This document shows, piece after piece, positions 43,198 to 53,198 of a stretch of DNA of 64,000 nucleotides. Positions within the stretch are counted from its first letter, which is position 1. The number at the start of each line of letters is the position of its first letter. Made by a program: the position numbers and the translations under genes. Source of the stretch: Verrucomicrobiota bacterium (lineage in GTDB: Bacteria > Verrucomicrobiota > Verrucomicrobiia > Opitutales > Opitutaceae). Where the stretch lies: assembly GCA_014584295.1 (NCBI GenBank), contig JACTNC010000045.1:101632-165631 (forward strand). Reading direction: 5' to 3'. The notes beneath the pieces were generated by a model. The model searched no databases. It was not told where the DNA came from and worked only from the letters and a program-made list of their open reading frames with translations.

Positions 43198-44287
43198 ATG
43201 CAAAAGCGTCCGACCATAAAGGATATCGCGGCGCGCGTGGGTGTGCACCACACGACAGTTTCCCTCGCACTTCGAAATCATCGCAGCATACCAAAGGAGA
43301 CACGCGACAGGATACGCGCTGCCGCCGAATACCTCGGCTATCGTCAGGATCCCATGCTATCGGCGCTGATGAGATACCGACGGTCCCTGCGACTGCCCGC
43401 GGAAGAACCGATCGTGCTTTGGATCACAAACTACCCGCTGCGCGATGGCTGGCGTCAACCCCGCCTCTTCAGCGAACTCTTTGACGGCGCCGCGCAGCGT
43501 GCGAGCCAGCGCGGCTTCAGGCTGGAGGAAGTCTGGCTCCGGGAAGAAGGCATGTCCGTTGCGCGTGCCGACCAGATCATCCGCGCCCGGGGAATCAGCG
43601 CGCTGATCCTGGCCCCGCAACCCCACGCAGGAATCTCCCTTGATCTTAGCCCGGGGAATCAGCGCGCTGATCCTGGCCCCGCAACCCCACGCAGGAATCT
43701 CCCTTGATCTTAGCTGGGACGAATTTTCCGCGATAACCATCGGTTACACGCTTTCATCCCCCCGCCTGCATCTCGTCAGCAACCACCACTTCTCGTCGAT
43801 GAGTCTGCTTGCTCACAAACTGACAGAGCGCGGCTATCGGCGAATTGGTCTCGCCCTTCCCCGAATTGTTGATCTGCGGGTCAACCGAGGATGGCTTGGC
43901 GGATATCTTGCCCATCAGGCTGATCTCCCTCCTGAATCCCAGCTGCCCCCGCTCCTCTTCGATACGCTCTCGGATTCAGACCTGACCCGTTGGCTTAAGT
44001 CCAATCGCCCCGATGCCATCATCTCCGCGATCTCAGAAGGCGAGCCCGTCTGGAACGCCCTCTTGCGACTTGGAATCCGAATTCCAACCGATCTGGGCTA
44101 TGCGCTCACCTCGCTCCATACCGCTGACGATGGACGGGCTGGCATCTATGAAAATTCGGGCTCAATTGGAGCCGCAGCCATGGAGCAACTGACAGCCCAA
44201 TGGCAAAGAAACGAACGCGGCATTCCCAAAATCCCCAACCGCATACTCATCGACGGAACTTGGATGCCCGGCTGGACGATTCGCTAG
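43198..44287 (+). pseudogene. LacI-family regulator disrupted by a 64-bp tandem duplication
   Basis: The first part (43198-43707) encodes a helix-turn-helix IKDIAARVGVHHTTVSLALRN, an atypical hinge YRQDPMLSALMRYRR, and the start of the ligand domain. The second part (from about 43640 to 44287), in the next frame, carries on from WDEFSAITIGYTL through AHKLTERGYRRIGLALP to the end TWMPGWTIR. A 64-bp stretch is present twice in tandem (43587-43650 and 43651-43714). Because 64 is not a multiple of three, the frame is lost. Deleting one copy restores an uninterrupted protein of about 340 aa. It lies upstream of the second TonB receptor. Confidence 0.9.
43587..43714 (+). repeat. Perfect 64-bp tandem duplication within the LacI gene
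   Basis: Both copies start CCGGGGAATCAGCGCGCTGA and end CCTTGATCTTAGC, identical over all 64 bases. The junction creates a stop in the original frame shortly after the second copy begins. Confidence 0.95.
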
Positions 44288-44424
44288 GGGATGAGAAGGC
44301 CTCCCCGGGGTGCGCAAGCGGTGCTCGCATGCCGCAACTCTCAAATGTGAGTAATGGAGCTATTCTCTCCTTCGCCCCAACTACCAAGACTACCCTGTGC
44401 GCATCCAACAAACTCCGTGCCACC

Positions 44425-47250
44425 ATGAAAACCTACCTTCGCTTCCTCCTCATCCCGACCATCTTGTCGCTCAAGACTGTCGTCGCACAAACCCCTTCCT
44501 CAACCAGCCGGGCGGCACCCGCCGACGATGAAACAATCGAGCTCGCCCCCTTTGTCGTTTACGCTCTGTCAGATGAACGGAATCGCTCGGCTGAAGAAAA
44601 ACGCGACGCCGACAGTATCGGTGACTTCCTTTCGACCGACAGGCTCGGACAGTATGTCGACACCAATATCGGAAGCGTCGTCGAACGGCTTCCAGGGGTC
44701 TACACTTCCGGGGCCGGACAGAGCGGCGGCAGCGGCATTTCGATCCGAGGCTTTGGAGGAGGGTTCAATTCGCTCCAACTCGATGGCGATCGGCTACCTT
44801 CCAACCAGGGCGGTACCCGTGGTGTCTCCATAGACAACATTCCCGCAGAGCTCATCGGCTCCATCAGCATCTTCAAGGCTCCAACACCGGAACGCGACGC
44901 CGATTCCATCGGAGGCGTGGTCAATGTCGAAACCAAATCCGGCCTCGATCTCTCCCGCCGCCTCATCACCGCGCGCGCCTTGTATGGCATGGACGACTAT
45001 GGCGACGGATGGCAGAAACGCGGGGCCGTGACCTACAGCAACAGGCTGAATCGGAATCTTGGCATCTTCCTCTCCCTCACCCGAGCAGAAAACGAGAAAA
45101 TGCGGGATGAAATCAGGGCCGATCCTGAAGACTATGTCTTTGATCAGCTTGTCACCAAGGACAGCGCCTTCCCCAGAATCACGGACTCTGCTGCCAATCG
45201 CGTCTTCCTCCCGAGTCGCGTCGACTACCGCCGTACCATCCAGTCGAATCAGAATACAGGAGCAAACCTGAACCTGGACTGGCAGGTGCGGCCTGACTGG
45301 CGGCTCAGCCTGAGGACGTTCTACTCGCAGTTCAACGAACAGCGCCCCCAGATCCGGAACCTCTGGCGTTACGACCGCTCAACCGGCAACGACCCGGTCA
45401 ATCGTTCGTATCCGCACGCCGAATACGTCTATCTCGACGAATCAAGCGACACCTTTTACTTCGGCAATGAGCAGCGCATAGCGCGCCGTGTGGTCGATCA
45501 GGACGAGGAGGAGTCAATCCGACGTCTTCAAGTGGAGGGTCGCCATCATTGGCACGATGCTGATCTTGACTACAGTGCGAGCTTTGGTCGCTCCAGGCGC
45601 GATTTCGTCAATGACACTTTCATCTTCACGGCCGACGACATCCAGCTTCGCGCTCAGGTGGCAGACCTCGGCAATCCCAATTTCTCTGTGATCAATCCAG
45701 GCGACTTTTTCTACAATTCATCGGCCAAGCCTCATGTTCCCGATTTCCTCGACCCCGCCACCTACGGACCGACTACGCGCGGCTATTTTAATATCACGGA
45801 GCGCCGCGCCGAGTCCATCAAAGCAAAGGATCGCATTGACACCTATCAGGTGAACTACCGACGCACCCTTTCCGGTGATTTTAATTTCAAGGCAGGAGCA
45901 AAATACCGTGCACAGCGAAAGGACAATCAGCGCGACTTCATCATCAATCCCGGTTTTGTCTTCAATGCGGCCAATGCAGAATTCTCCACCGAGAATGGCT
46001 TTTTCAACGGGCGCCAGGACCTCGGACTTTTCCCCACCTATGACAGTCTTCGAAAGCAGAATCCGACCGACCCAAGGACTTTGATCTCCAACGTGCTCGG
46101 CAGCTCGTCAGCCTCGGCTGACAATCGCCGCGACAGCACAATCCAAGACCTTGCCGCCAAGGAAGAGGTGAGCGCGCTCTATGCCCAGGTGAGCCGTGAT
46201 TTTGGACCACTCACAGTCCTCGGCGGACTGCGTTGGGAACGCACGGAAACCGACTACCGCGGTTTCACTGCAGACGTCACGGGGAACCCGGCAATTGATC
46301 TGCCACGCGCGGTGCGCGGAACCGGAAGCTACGATGGCATCTACCCAAGCATCCATCTCAACTATCGCCTCAGGCATGACACCTACCTTCGCGCGGCTCT
46401 GGGGCGCACTCTCTCCCGCCCGGAATTTGAGGAATTGACGCCGTCCTCCTACGCAACGCTCAGCACCGATTCCGATACCGGGCGCACCATCGTCAATCTC
46501 CAACGGGGCAATTCCAAGCTCAAGCCGACGCAATCCACAAATCTCGATATCAGCATCGAACACTATTTCCCATCGGGCGGGGTCGCATCATTGGCCGGCT
46601 ACTATAAGGAGCTGCGCAATTGGATCTACGATTCGACATTCATTGCCCCTCCGGCCAATTTTCCCGAGTACGCCGCCATCCCCAATCTCCAATCGGTCCG
46701 CGTTACATCCACCCTCAGTGGCGATCTCGCAAAGGTCTACGGATTCGAGGCAAGCATCGACCGGAACATCGCTTGGGGATTCTCGGCATCCGCCAGCTTC
46801 ACCATGCTCTCGTTCGAGGTGAACAAGGAACAGACAGGACTCGATCGCGTCCCGGGGCAGTCCGACCGGCTGATTCGGGCAGGGTTGAATTACGAATCGA
46901 AGAAGTTCCTAGCTCGGCTTTCGCTGCGTGACAGCGGCAAGATCCTCGATGAACAGGTTTCCTTTTCCACGCCAGCCGCCATCGCCTACTTCCAGGCGCT
47001 CGGCGTAGGCAACCTCACACGCGACAGTTCAGGTGGGTCCGTCATCAATCTCGGACTTTTCGACGTGGGAGGTACTGCGATGGACTTCGTGGCCGAATAC
47101 GAAGTCATGAAGAAGGTGAGGATCTTCATTCAGGGAAGTAATCTTCTGGGTGAAAATTCCCGAAGCTACCTCGACAACATCAAGCGGCTCTCCGAGAAAA
47201 ACGAATATCGCTCATGGTCGGCACTCGCAGGCATCAAGGTGAGCCTGTAG
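44425..47250 (+). CDS. TonB-dependent outer-membrane receptor
   Basis: A 941-aa receptor with signal peptide (KTYLRFLLIPTILSLKTVVAQT) and a TonB-box-like stretch ETIELAPFVVYA. The plug domain shows VVERLPGVYTSGAG, ISIRGFGGGFNSLQLDGDRLPS, IDNIPAELIGSISIFKAPTPERDADSIGG. A long barrel follows, with the final strand YRSWSALAGIKVSL. This is the large receptor type common in Opitutaceae and Caulobacter for glycan or complex ligands. The damaged LacI gene directly upstream was probably its regulator. It stands alone, with no partner hydrolase downstream on this strand. Confidence 0.93.
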   Translation: MKTYLRFLLIPTILSLKTVVAQTPSSTSRAAPADDETIELAPFVVYALSDERNRSAEEKRDADSIGDFLSTDRLGQYVDTNIGSVVERLPGVYTSGAGQSGGSGISIRGFGGGFNSLQLDGDRLPSNQGGTRGVSIDNIPAELIGSISIFKAPTPERDADSIGGVVNVETKSGLDLSRRLITARALYGMDDYGDGWQKRGAVTYSNRLNRNLGIFLSLTRAENEKMRDEIRADPEDYVFDQLVTKDSAFPRITDSAANRVFLPSRVDYRRTIQSNQNTGANLNLDWQVRPDWRLSLRTFYSQFNEQRPQIRNLWRYDRSTGNDPVNRSYPHAEYVYLDESSDTFYFGNEQRIARRVVDQDEEESIRRLQVEGRHHWHDADLDYSASFGRSRRDFVNDTFIFTADDIQLRAQVADLGNPNFSVINPGDFFYNSSAKPHVPDFLDPATYGPTTRGYFNITERRAESIKAKDRIDTYQVNYRRTLSGDFNFKAGAKYRAQRKDNQRDFIINPGFVFNAANAEFSTENGFFNGRQDLGLFPTYDSLRKQNPTDPRTLISNVLGSSSASADNRRDSTIQDLAAKEEVSALYAQVSRDFGPLTVLGGLRWERTETDYRGFTADVTGNPAIDLPRAVRGTGSYDGIYPSIHLNYRLRHDTYLRAALGRTLSRPEFEELTPSSYATLSTDSDTGRTIVNLQRGNSKLKPTQSTNLDISIEHYFPSGGVASLAGYYKELRNWIYDSTFIAPPANFPEYAAIPNLQSVRVTSTLSGDLAKVYGFEASIDRNIAWGFSASASFTMLSFEVNKEQTGLDRVPGQSDRLIRAGLNYESKKFLARLSLRDSGKILDEQVSFSTPAAIAYFQALGVGNLTRDSSGGSVINLGLFDVGGTAMDFVAEYEVMKKVRIFIQGSNLLGENSRSYLDNIKRLSEKNEYRSWSALAGIKVSL

Positions 47251-47336
47251 GTGAGCCACAAGCAGAGCGGAGTTTTTCCGCCACCGCTTACGCCATTGCC
47301 ATTCCCGCCGTCGCGATCCCTAGTTGCGCGACCGGC

Positions 47337-47957
47337 ATGGCAATTTCACGGAAAAGAATCTTCAGGCCCAGCGCTCCGCTGCCCACGACCATCTATGTTC
47401 GCCAAGGATACAACCGCATTCTGGCGGAGGAGTTTGAAGCCCTGAAGGCCAAACGCGCCGACCTCGTCAAGGACAAGGTTGAGGCCCACAGTCAGGGGGA
47501 CCTGCGCGAAAACTTTGGATTCAAGGCAGCAAAGGAGGCAATTCGCGCCGTCGATCGCAAGATGATGGCGCTGGATCGTTTTGTCGCACGAAACACCTTC
47601 ATCGAAGTCGATCCCGCCACTTGGCTCACAAAGCCGACCGACACCCTGCAACTCGGTCACGTCACGATGATCGAAAAGGAGGATGTCACCTCGCGCCGCA
47701 AGCATCGCTTCACGTTTCTGGTGACCACCCATGGGGAATCCGCCGTCGACGAGGAGTCGGGCATTGAGTGCCTGCCGCATCATTCTCCACTCGCGACGGC
47801 CTTGCTTGGGCAGCCAGTCCGCGCGCGCATCCGGGCAAACCTGCCGGCGGGTAGCGCGGATCTGATCATCCTTTCAATCCGCAATCCAACCCAGGCAGAG
47901 CTCGACCGCCTACTCAGGGAGATCAAACCGCCGGAGATCGAGGACGACGGAGAATGA
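47337..47957 (+). CDS. GreA/GreB-type transcript cleavage factor-like protein
   Basis: A 206-aa protein. The N-terminal coiled coil reads LAEEFEALKAKRADLVKDKV and has the tip GDLRENFGFKAAKEA, matching GDLSENAEY in GreA with the catalytic Asp and Glu kept. The C-terminal FKBP-like half includes LQLGHVTMIEKED and SPLATALLGQPVRARI (GreA SPxGxALLG). An extra N-terminal extension of about 25 residues precedes the coil. It should bind RNA polymerase and rescue backtracked complexes, or be a Gre-like competitor. The start at 47337 is a best guess. Confidence 0.85.
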   Translation: MAISRKRIFRPSAPLPTTIYVRQGYNRILAEEFEALKAKRADLVKDKVEAHSQGDLRENFGFKAAKEAIRAVDRKMMALDRFVARNTFIEVDPATWLTKPTDTLQLGHVTMIEKEDVTSRRKHRFTFLVTTHGESAVDEESGIECLPHHSPLATALLGQPVRARIRANLPAGSADLIILSIRNPTQAELDRLLREIKPPEIEDDGE

Positions 47958-47978
47958 GGGGAGTTGCCGCCACCGATC

Positions 47979-48455
47979 TCAACCGAAGACGGGCGTGAGC
48001 ACCAAATTCGCGCCGGGCTCGGCAACGTAGTTCTCACCCTGACTCCAGGTCAGATCATTCAGGAGCAGCTTGAACGTCACTGTCCCATAGACCGGTGTCA
48101 GCTTGATGGTCCATTGATCATCAAACGCGCATTCCAGTTGCACACCCGAGTTCCAGGTCAGGCCCGCGCCTTCGCCTCGGATAAAGACCTGATTGCCGAA
48201 GCCGACATCGGCCTGCACCGTGATCATAATCTCCTCCGGTACGCGCTCCTGGACCGGCGCCTTGGCGGCGGCGGATGCTTTGGCCGGGGCGGGACTTGGC
48301 ACCACCGGTTTGGGAGGCACCGATTTTCTGCGGGGAGCGACAGCCTTCGTAACCGGCTTCGCCCCAACCGGCTTCGCCGAAGCGACACTCGGTGCCTTGC
48401 TCTTCTTGACCTGTGGGGCGGCAGGCTTTGCGGATGCTTTGCTCTTCTTGCTCAT
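47979..48455 (-). CDS. Lys/Ala/Pro-rich protein with C-terminal beta-sandwich domain
   Basis: A 158-aa protein in two parts. Residues 1-75 are Lys, Ala, Pro and Ser rich (MSKKSKASAKPAAPQ..., KPVVPSPAPAKASAAAKAP), resembling histone-H1-like or linker sequence. Residues 78-158 look like a starch-binding or CBM-type beta-sandwich: VQADVGFGNQVFIRGEGAGLTWN, CAFDDQWTIKLTPV, TFKLLLND. There is no signal peptide from this start. The function is unknown. It is convergent with the Gre-like gene. Confidence 0.72.
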   Translation of the reverse strand: MSKKSKASAKPAAPQVKKSKAPSVASAKPVGAKPVTKAVAPRRKSVPPKPVVPSPAPAKASAAAKAPVQERVPEEIMITVQADVGFGNQVFIRGEGAGLTWNSGVQLECAFDDQWTIKLTPVYGTVTFKLLLNDLTWSQGENYVAEPGANLVLTPVFG

Positions 48456-48711
48456 GTCTGTGTAGCTGTTTTGGACAACGGTACCAGAATGAAAGAGCAA
48501 ATTCCATGCCTGCAACCTGAAAAGCATACATGAGCAGGTCGGTGCAGGGAATCAGCTGACCGAATCCAGCGCACAGGTCCCGTTCTTGCCGTGGTCATCT
48601 TGCGGCCCGTGCAGGTCGAAGTATCCGCACGGCAGGTTTCCGAAATGCACCCATGGCACGCACCGGCCGATTCCAATCGACTAGGAAATCTCGAACAGAT
48701 GTCCCTCAGGA

Positions 48712-50799
48712 TCAGCGCTGCGAACCCGTGGTTCCCGATGCCCTCAATTCTCCATCCACGGGATCAATGTACTCAACGTGGCCAGCGAGTGACACCAGAT
48801 CGGGCAGATCATAAGTACGCAGGACACCATGGATCGTGGACTCCAACTGGCGGTGAGGGATTCTTGCCACCACAACCCGTTGCCATGAATCGATTGCGCG
48901 ATGGAGCCGTACCGAAGAGAAGGCGGTGGGTTCGACGGCTGCGGCGTGAAGAGCGGGGATCGTTGCATCTTCGACCGCGACAAGGTCAACCGGACCGGAT
49001 GGCCCTTCGGGTCGCATTCGCCAGGCATTCGCCACCGAGAGAATATCCTCGGCACGCAGGCCCACAAATGACTTGCCCATCATATACGCCAGCAGGAATT
49101 CGGCTCCATTGTCGCCAGCGACCGTAGCCGGCTTCGTGCGCCATGCTCCCATGCCTGTTTCTCCGAAACCACGAAGGTCCACGGCCAAGACCTCAGTCCC
49201 GGCTGATACAAGTCGGGAAATGGGCCCACCATCGCCCGCATCCGCCTGCTTGCCACCGCCATGAACATACAGGCAGATCCGACCCGAGGGATTCTCCGGA
49301 ATGAATCGGAGGCCCGGCAGCGGAACATCACCCTCGCGCTTGAAAACCAGTCGCTCAATCCGGATGCCTGAACGTTCGAAAGTCCCCTTGGATTCGATTT
49401 GAAGCGGGGCCAGTGCATCCCCTTTTCGGATACCCGCCACCTGCCGCACACGCTCGCGCCGCGCAGTATCGGTCAAACCGTTCCACACAGGTTTCCGCGC
49501 CTCTGCAAGCGCCGCCGCACGTTCGCGGTTGAGGTCGTAGTAGGATCTCGCTCCAGGCAGCTTCAGCACAGAACCTTCCGGAGCGCAGTGCAGTTCCTCG
49601 TTCTTGAACTGATGCGCTTCCTTCTCGAAAACTGGCTCGTCAATGCCTTCCATCCAGCGCCGCATCCAACGCACCGTCCCCTCACGAAGCTGCACACTGT
49701 AGCCGTGCGGTGCATCGGTTTCGACCAGATCAATGCGCTCGGGATAACCGAGCCGGGTGTACACACGTTTCGCATCGCGGAAGGCCTCCCAGGCTCCGGC
49801 AATTGGCACGTAGTCCCGCGTGGCCGACAGGATCAGCACCGGGCGCGGCGCCGCCATGACGAGATAATCGGGAATGTCCATGCCATAGGTATACTGCCCA
49901 AAGATGTCCTGCTCCGGATCACCCGGGCCCGGATGCTCATTCTTGCGCGCACTCGTCGTGACAAAACAGCCGGGGGTTGCAGCCACCAAGCGGGGCTCAA
50001 GCGCAATCAGATACGACGTCATCATGCCGCCGCCGGAATTGCCCGCACAGGCGATCCGTTTTGCATCAATGTCGGGGCGTGTTTCGAGATAGTCGACCGC
50101 ACGCATGCCATCCCAAATCATGTCGGTCGCGAGGTTTCTGCCCAACAGTATGGGAGCCGAAGCCAGGACCGTGTGCTCATTGGTCGGGTCGACCAATGGG
50201 TTCAGAGCACGTCCATCGCGAGGCTTCGCGTCGCGTCGCACCTGCAGCCGTTCACCCTGCCCGATCGGGTCGAAACAGAAGACCGCAATACCGTGTGTAG
50301 CCAATGCCATTGCCGGCAACTGATATCCTGCCTTGCCGTTTGAGGAGTGACCGCAGGGCATCAGGACCGCTGGAAAAGGAGCCTTTCCGTCAAGCGGAAG
50401 GTAAAGCAATCCCGACACAACAAAACCGGGCTGGCTCTCATAGAGGATCTTTTCGATGCGAAATCCCTCGCCGTGCAGTTCGCCTGTGACACGAGCGTTG
50501 AGCGGTGTGCGCTCCGGAAATCCTCCCAGCGATTCAATGAAGTGACCGCGAAGTCGGCTCTGATACGCCTGGATGTCCTTCGCGTTCTTGAGCGATTCGT
50601 AGGCCTTGCGCCGCGCGTCGAGCGCCACGAGCGACTCCTTTCGCAGGACATCACGCAAGGGCCCTTCACCGCGTTTTGCCACACTGCCCCCAAGCACCCT
50701 CATGGGATCCGGCGACGATGCAGGCGTCTGCGCGCTCAGCCCGGACATCCCTGCAAGTAGCGCTATCATAAGCGCGCACCACGCAGGACCTCGCAGCAT
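48712..50799 (-). CDS. Exported two-domain alpha/beta hydrolase (acetyl esterase-like)
   Basis: A 695-aa protein with signal peptide (WCALMIALLAGMSGLSAQT). The first alpha/beta-hydrolase domain is complete: PFPAVLMPCGHSSNG, the nucleophile elbow AGNSGGGMM near residue 265, PVLILSATRDYVPI for the Asp and PHGYS for the His. After residue 440 a second, partial hydrolase domain follows: GRICLYVHGGGKQADAG, VLAVDLRGFGETG. It probably removes acyl groups from polysaccharides outside the cytoplasm. A longer upstream frame is not used because the signal peptide begins at 50799. Confidence 0.87.
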   Translation of the reverse strand: MLRGPAWCALMIALLAGMSGLSAQTPASSPDPMRVLGGSVAKRGEGPLRDVLRKESLVALDARRKAYESLKNAKDIQAYQSRLRGHFIESLGGFPERTPLNARVTGELHGEGFRIEKILYESQPGFVVSGLLYLPLDGKAPFPAVLMPCGHSSNGKAGYQLPAMALATHGIAVFCFDPIGQGERLQVRRDAKPRDGRALNPLVDPTNEHTVLASAPILLGRNLATDMIWDGMRAVDYLETRPDIDAKRIACAGNSGGGMMTSYLIALEPRLVAATPGCFVTTSARKNEHPGPGDPEQDIFGQYTYGMDIPDYLVMAAPRPVLILSATRDYVPIAGAWEAFRDAKRVYTRLGYPERIDLVETDAPHGYSVQLREGTVRWMRRWMEGIDEPVFEKEAHQFKNEELHCAPEGSVLKLPGARSYYDLNRERAAALAEARKPVWNGLTDTARRERVRQVAGIRKGDALAPLQIESKGTFERSGIRIERLVFKREGDVPLPGLRFIPENPSGRICLYVHGGGKQADAGDGGPISRLVSAGTEVLAVDLRGFGETGMGAWRTKPATVAGDNGAEFLLAYMMGKSFVGLRAEDILSVANAWRMRPEGPSGPVDLVAVEDATIPALHAAAVEPTAFSSVRLHRAIDSWQRVVVARIPHRQLESTIHGVLRTYDLPDLVSLAGHVEYIDPVDGELRASGTTGSQR

Positions 50800-51437
50800 G
50801 CCGTCTCTCAGCGGGCGATTGCAAGGAGTCCGACGACCACCCCAGCTCAGGCGATCGTTCTTTTGGTTCGAAGAAGTACAAATCAGGTCTTTCACGGTCA
50901 TAAGAGGTCCCGACAAGAAGGGCGTGAGGCGCGTGAAGCGAATCGCCCTGCAGCGAGGAAGCAATGGAATTCATTGAGCAGACTGCCTCCGAAGCACGGG
51001 CACTCAACACCTCAAGGCCTCGCCCCAATTCGCGCCCGTTCATGGCTTGGAGCCAAGACTCATTCTGCGTCCGTCGCCGGAATAGGCAACGGAACCAGTC
51101 TGCGTAAATCAGCGCGATCCGCGAGTTAACTGGATTGAGAATCGGTCCATTTGCTGCTCGGGATTTGACACCAGTCCCGAACTGGAGGGGCACGCTTCGT
51201 CGTGACAGGGATCTCCCAGCGCATTCCAACGCCAGCAAATTCGCCAATTCATCGACCCCGTGATCCCATGCGACAACGATGCTGGGGCGGATCCTGAGCA
51301 CAGCCCATTCGATCCGTTCACGACGATGTCTGCCCCTGCGATGGTCAATATCCATGACCCGAAGCCTTACGATTGAATCCTTCGCGATAAGCGGACACCT
51401 TGATGGGAAAACGCCATCGACGCTCGCCCACGACACC
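50800..51437. other. Intergenic region with dispersed-repeat copy B
   Basis: Divergent gap between two exported hydrolase genes. It contains repeat copy B (51175-51254). Around 50955-51090 there is a stretch related to 53600-53720, with GAAGCAATGGAATTCATTGA and TTCATGGCTTGGAG in common. I see no gene. Confidence 0.5.
51175..51254 (+). repeat. Dispersed intergenic repeat, copy B
   Basis: Resembles copy A (3282-3364) over about 80 bp and shares the core GGAGGGGCACGCTTCGTCGTG with copy C (56781-56822, inverted). Confidence 0.7.
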
Positions 51438-53198
51438 ATGCCATCAAGACCTCAAAATTTCACCCGACTTCTCGCCAGCGCCATGGCGATCGCCACAACC
51501 TGGGCCAGTTTGCCGGCACAGGACGTGCAGACCGAATGGCCTCTCGAACAGGAGAGTTTGCAACGTACCGAAGGCGTAATCGCTGGGGAGATGCTTCAGT
51601 TCGCCTGGAATAGTTCCGCCCTATTTCCCGGTACACACCGCACGATCAGCGTTTACGTGCCTCGCACCTATGAGGGAACGACATCGGCCTGTGTGGCCGT
51701 GTTTCAGGATGGGGGCGGGTTTAGTTTTCAGATCGTCTTCGACAACCTCATCCACGCAGGAGCAATGCCGATGACAATTGGCGTAATCGTTCCGCCGGGC
51801 AAGGTGCCAGGTGTCATCAACCCTCACGGCGTTCGGCATAACAGGACCTTCGAATATGACTCCCCCGGCGATCGCTACGCCCGTTTTCTGATCGAGGAGA
51901 TCCTACCCGCTGTTGAAAAACTCACCACCTCTGACGGGCGGCCTATTCGTCTCTCGCACGACGGAAACGATCGCATGATCGCCGGTGCGAGCAGCGGAGC
52001 CGCCGCCGCATTCAATGCCGCCTGGGCACGGCCGGACGCCTTCTCCCGCGTGTTCAGCGCAATCGGTTCGTACACCGGTCTGCGTGGCTCCTATGTCTAC
52101 CCCACTCTCATCCACAAGACCGAGCCAAAGGCTCTCCGCATTTTCCTCCAAAGCGGCACACATGACATGTGGACATCCTTCGGGGACTGGTGGAGCGCAA
52201 ACAATGCCATGGTGCGCGCGCTGAGTTTTGCCGGCTACGAATTCGATCATGAGTTCGGCACCGGCAAGCACAGCCAGGCCCACGGTACCGCGCTATTCCC
52301 ACGCGCCATGCGCTTCCTGTGGAAGGACTGGCCCTCGCCCGTGCAACGCAGTGCTAAATCCCGCAACCAGGCGTTGGGCAGGGCCTACTTCCAGGATCAG
52401 AAATGGGAAACCCTGCCAGGCAATTTTCCGGACGCGATCCGCATCCGTTCGAATGCGAACGGCACCATTTTTGTCACTTCACCAGACAAGACCTTCCGAA
52501 TCGATTCCGCCGAGCCGACCCTCGATCTGAAGGGTTTCACTTCGCTTTGGTCTTTCACAGCAGACGGAACCTCATGGATCGCCAGCGACGGTGAAGGCTC
52601 GATCCTGTTAATGGGGCCGGACCACACCCGTATGCGCCTCGCGAGCGATCTGCGGCCGGAGGCCATTGCAGCGACGCAGTCCGGCCCAGTCTACGCCGCG
52701 GCCGCTGGAAAAGTCTGGCTGTTGCGGGCCAACCATGAACCTCGCGAGGTAGATGCCGGCCCGATCAACATCAGCGCATTGACCGTCACAGGCGACGGAA
52801 ACTGGCTGGCCGCGTTCGAAAGCAACACGACACGTGGCTTCAGTTACCGCATTGAGAGTGACGGTACGCTGAGCTGCAAACAAACCTTCTACGTTCTGCA
52901 CAAACGCGACGCCGACAATCACCCGGCAACACGGGACGCAGTCGCCGAGGCCTCGAGGTTCGGTTATCTCCACATTGCTACCGCACTTGGCGTCCAGGTG
53001 TGCGACGCCAATGGCCGCTGTGCCGCAATTCTTCCGCTTCCTGGCGGTGCTCCAGCGATCTCGCTTTGCTTTGGCGGCGAATCGTTTACCGTCCTCTACG
53101 TCCTCGGCGCGGACGGGAAGATTTATTTCCGACCTACACGCAATCCTGGCGCGGCTCCATTTCGTCCGCCGGAAGCGATACTCATGAAGGCCGGTTGA
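51438..53198 (+). CDS. Exported esterase with C-terminal gluconolactonase-like propeller
   Basis: A 586-aa protein with signal peptide (FTRLLASAMAIATTWASLPAQ). Residues 35-300 form an esterase domain of the enterochelin/feruloyl esterase type: TISVYVPRTYEG, VAVFQDGG, the nucleophile motif MIAGASSGAAAAFNAAW near residue 182, and LQSGTHDMW. Residues 320-580 look like a beta-propeller of the SMP-30/gluconolactonase kind: GTIFVTSPDKTFRI, SGPVYAAAAGKVWLL, FGYLHIATALGVQVCDANGRC. The pairing suits release of an ester- or lactone-linked sugar acid. It is divergent from the two-domain hydrolase. Confidence 0.87.
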   Translation: MPSRPQNFTRLLASAMAIATTWASLPAQDVQTEWPLEQESLQRTEGVIAGEMLQFAWNSSALFPGTHRTISVYVPRTYEGTTSACVAVFQDGGGFSFQIVFDNLIHAGAMPMTIGVIVPPGKVPGVINPHGVRHNRTFEYDSPGDRYARFLIEEILPAVEKLTTSDGRPIRLSHDGNDRMIAGASSGAAAAFNAAWARPDAFSRVFSAIGSYTGLRGSYVYPTLIHKTEPKALRIFLQSGTHDMWTSFGDWWSANNAMVRALSFAGYEFDHEFGTGKHSQAHGTALFPRAMRFLWKDWPSPVQRSAKSRNQALGRAYFQDQKWETLPGNFPDAIRIRSNANGTIFVTSPDKTFRIDSAEPTLDLKGFTSLWSFTADGTSWIASDGEGSILLMGPDHTRMRLASDLRPEAIAATQSGPVYAAAAGKVWLLRANHEPREVDAGPINISALTVTGDGNWLAAFESNTTRGFSYRIESDGTLSCKQTFYVLHKRDADNHPATRDAVAEASRFGYLHIATALGVQVCDANGRCAAILPLPGGAPAISLCFGGESFTVLYVLGADGKIYFRPTRNPGAAPFRPPEAILMKAG

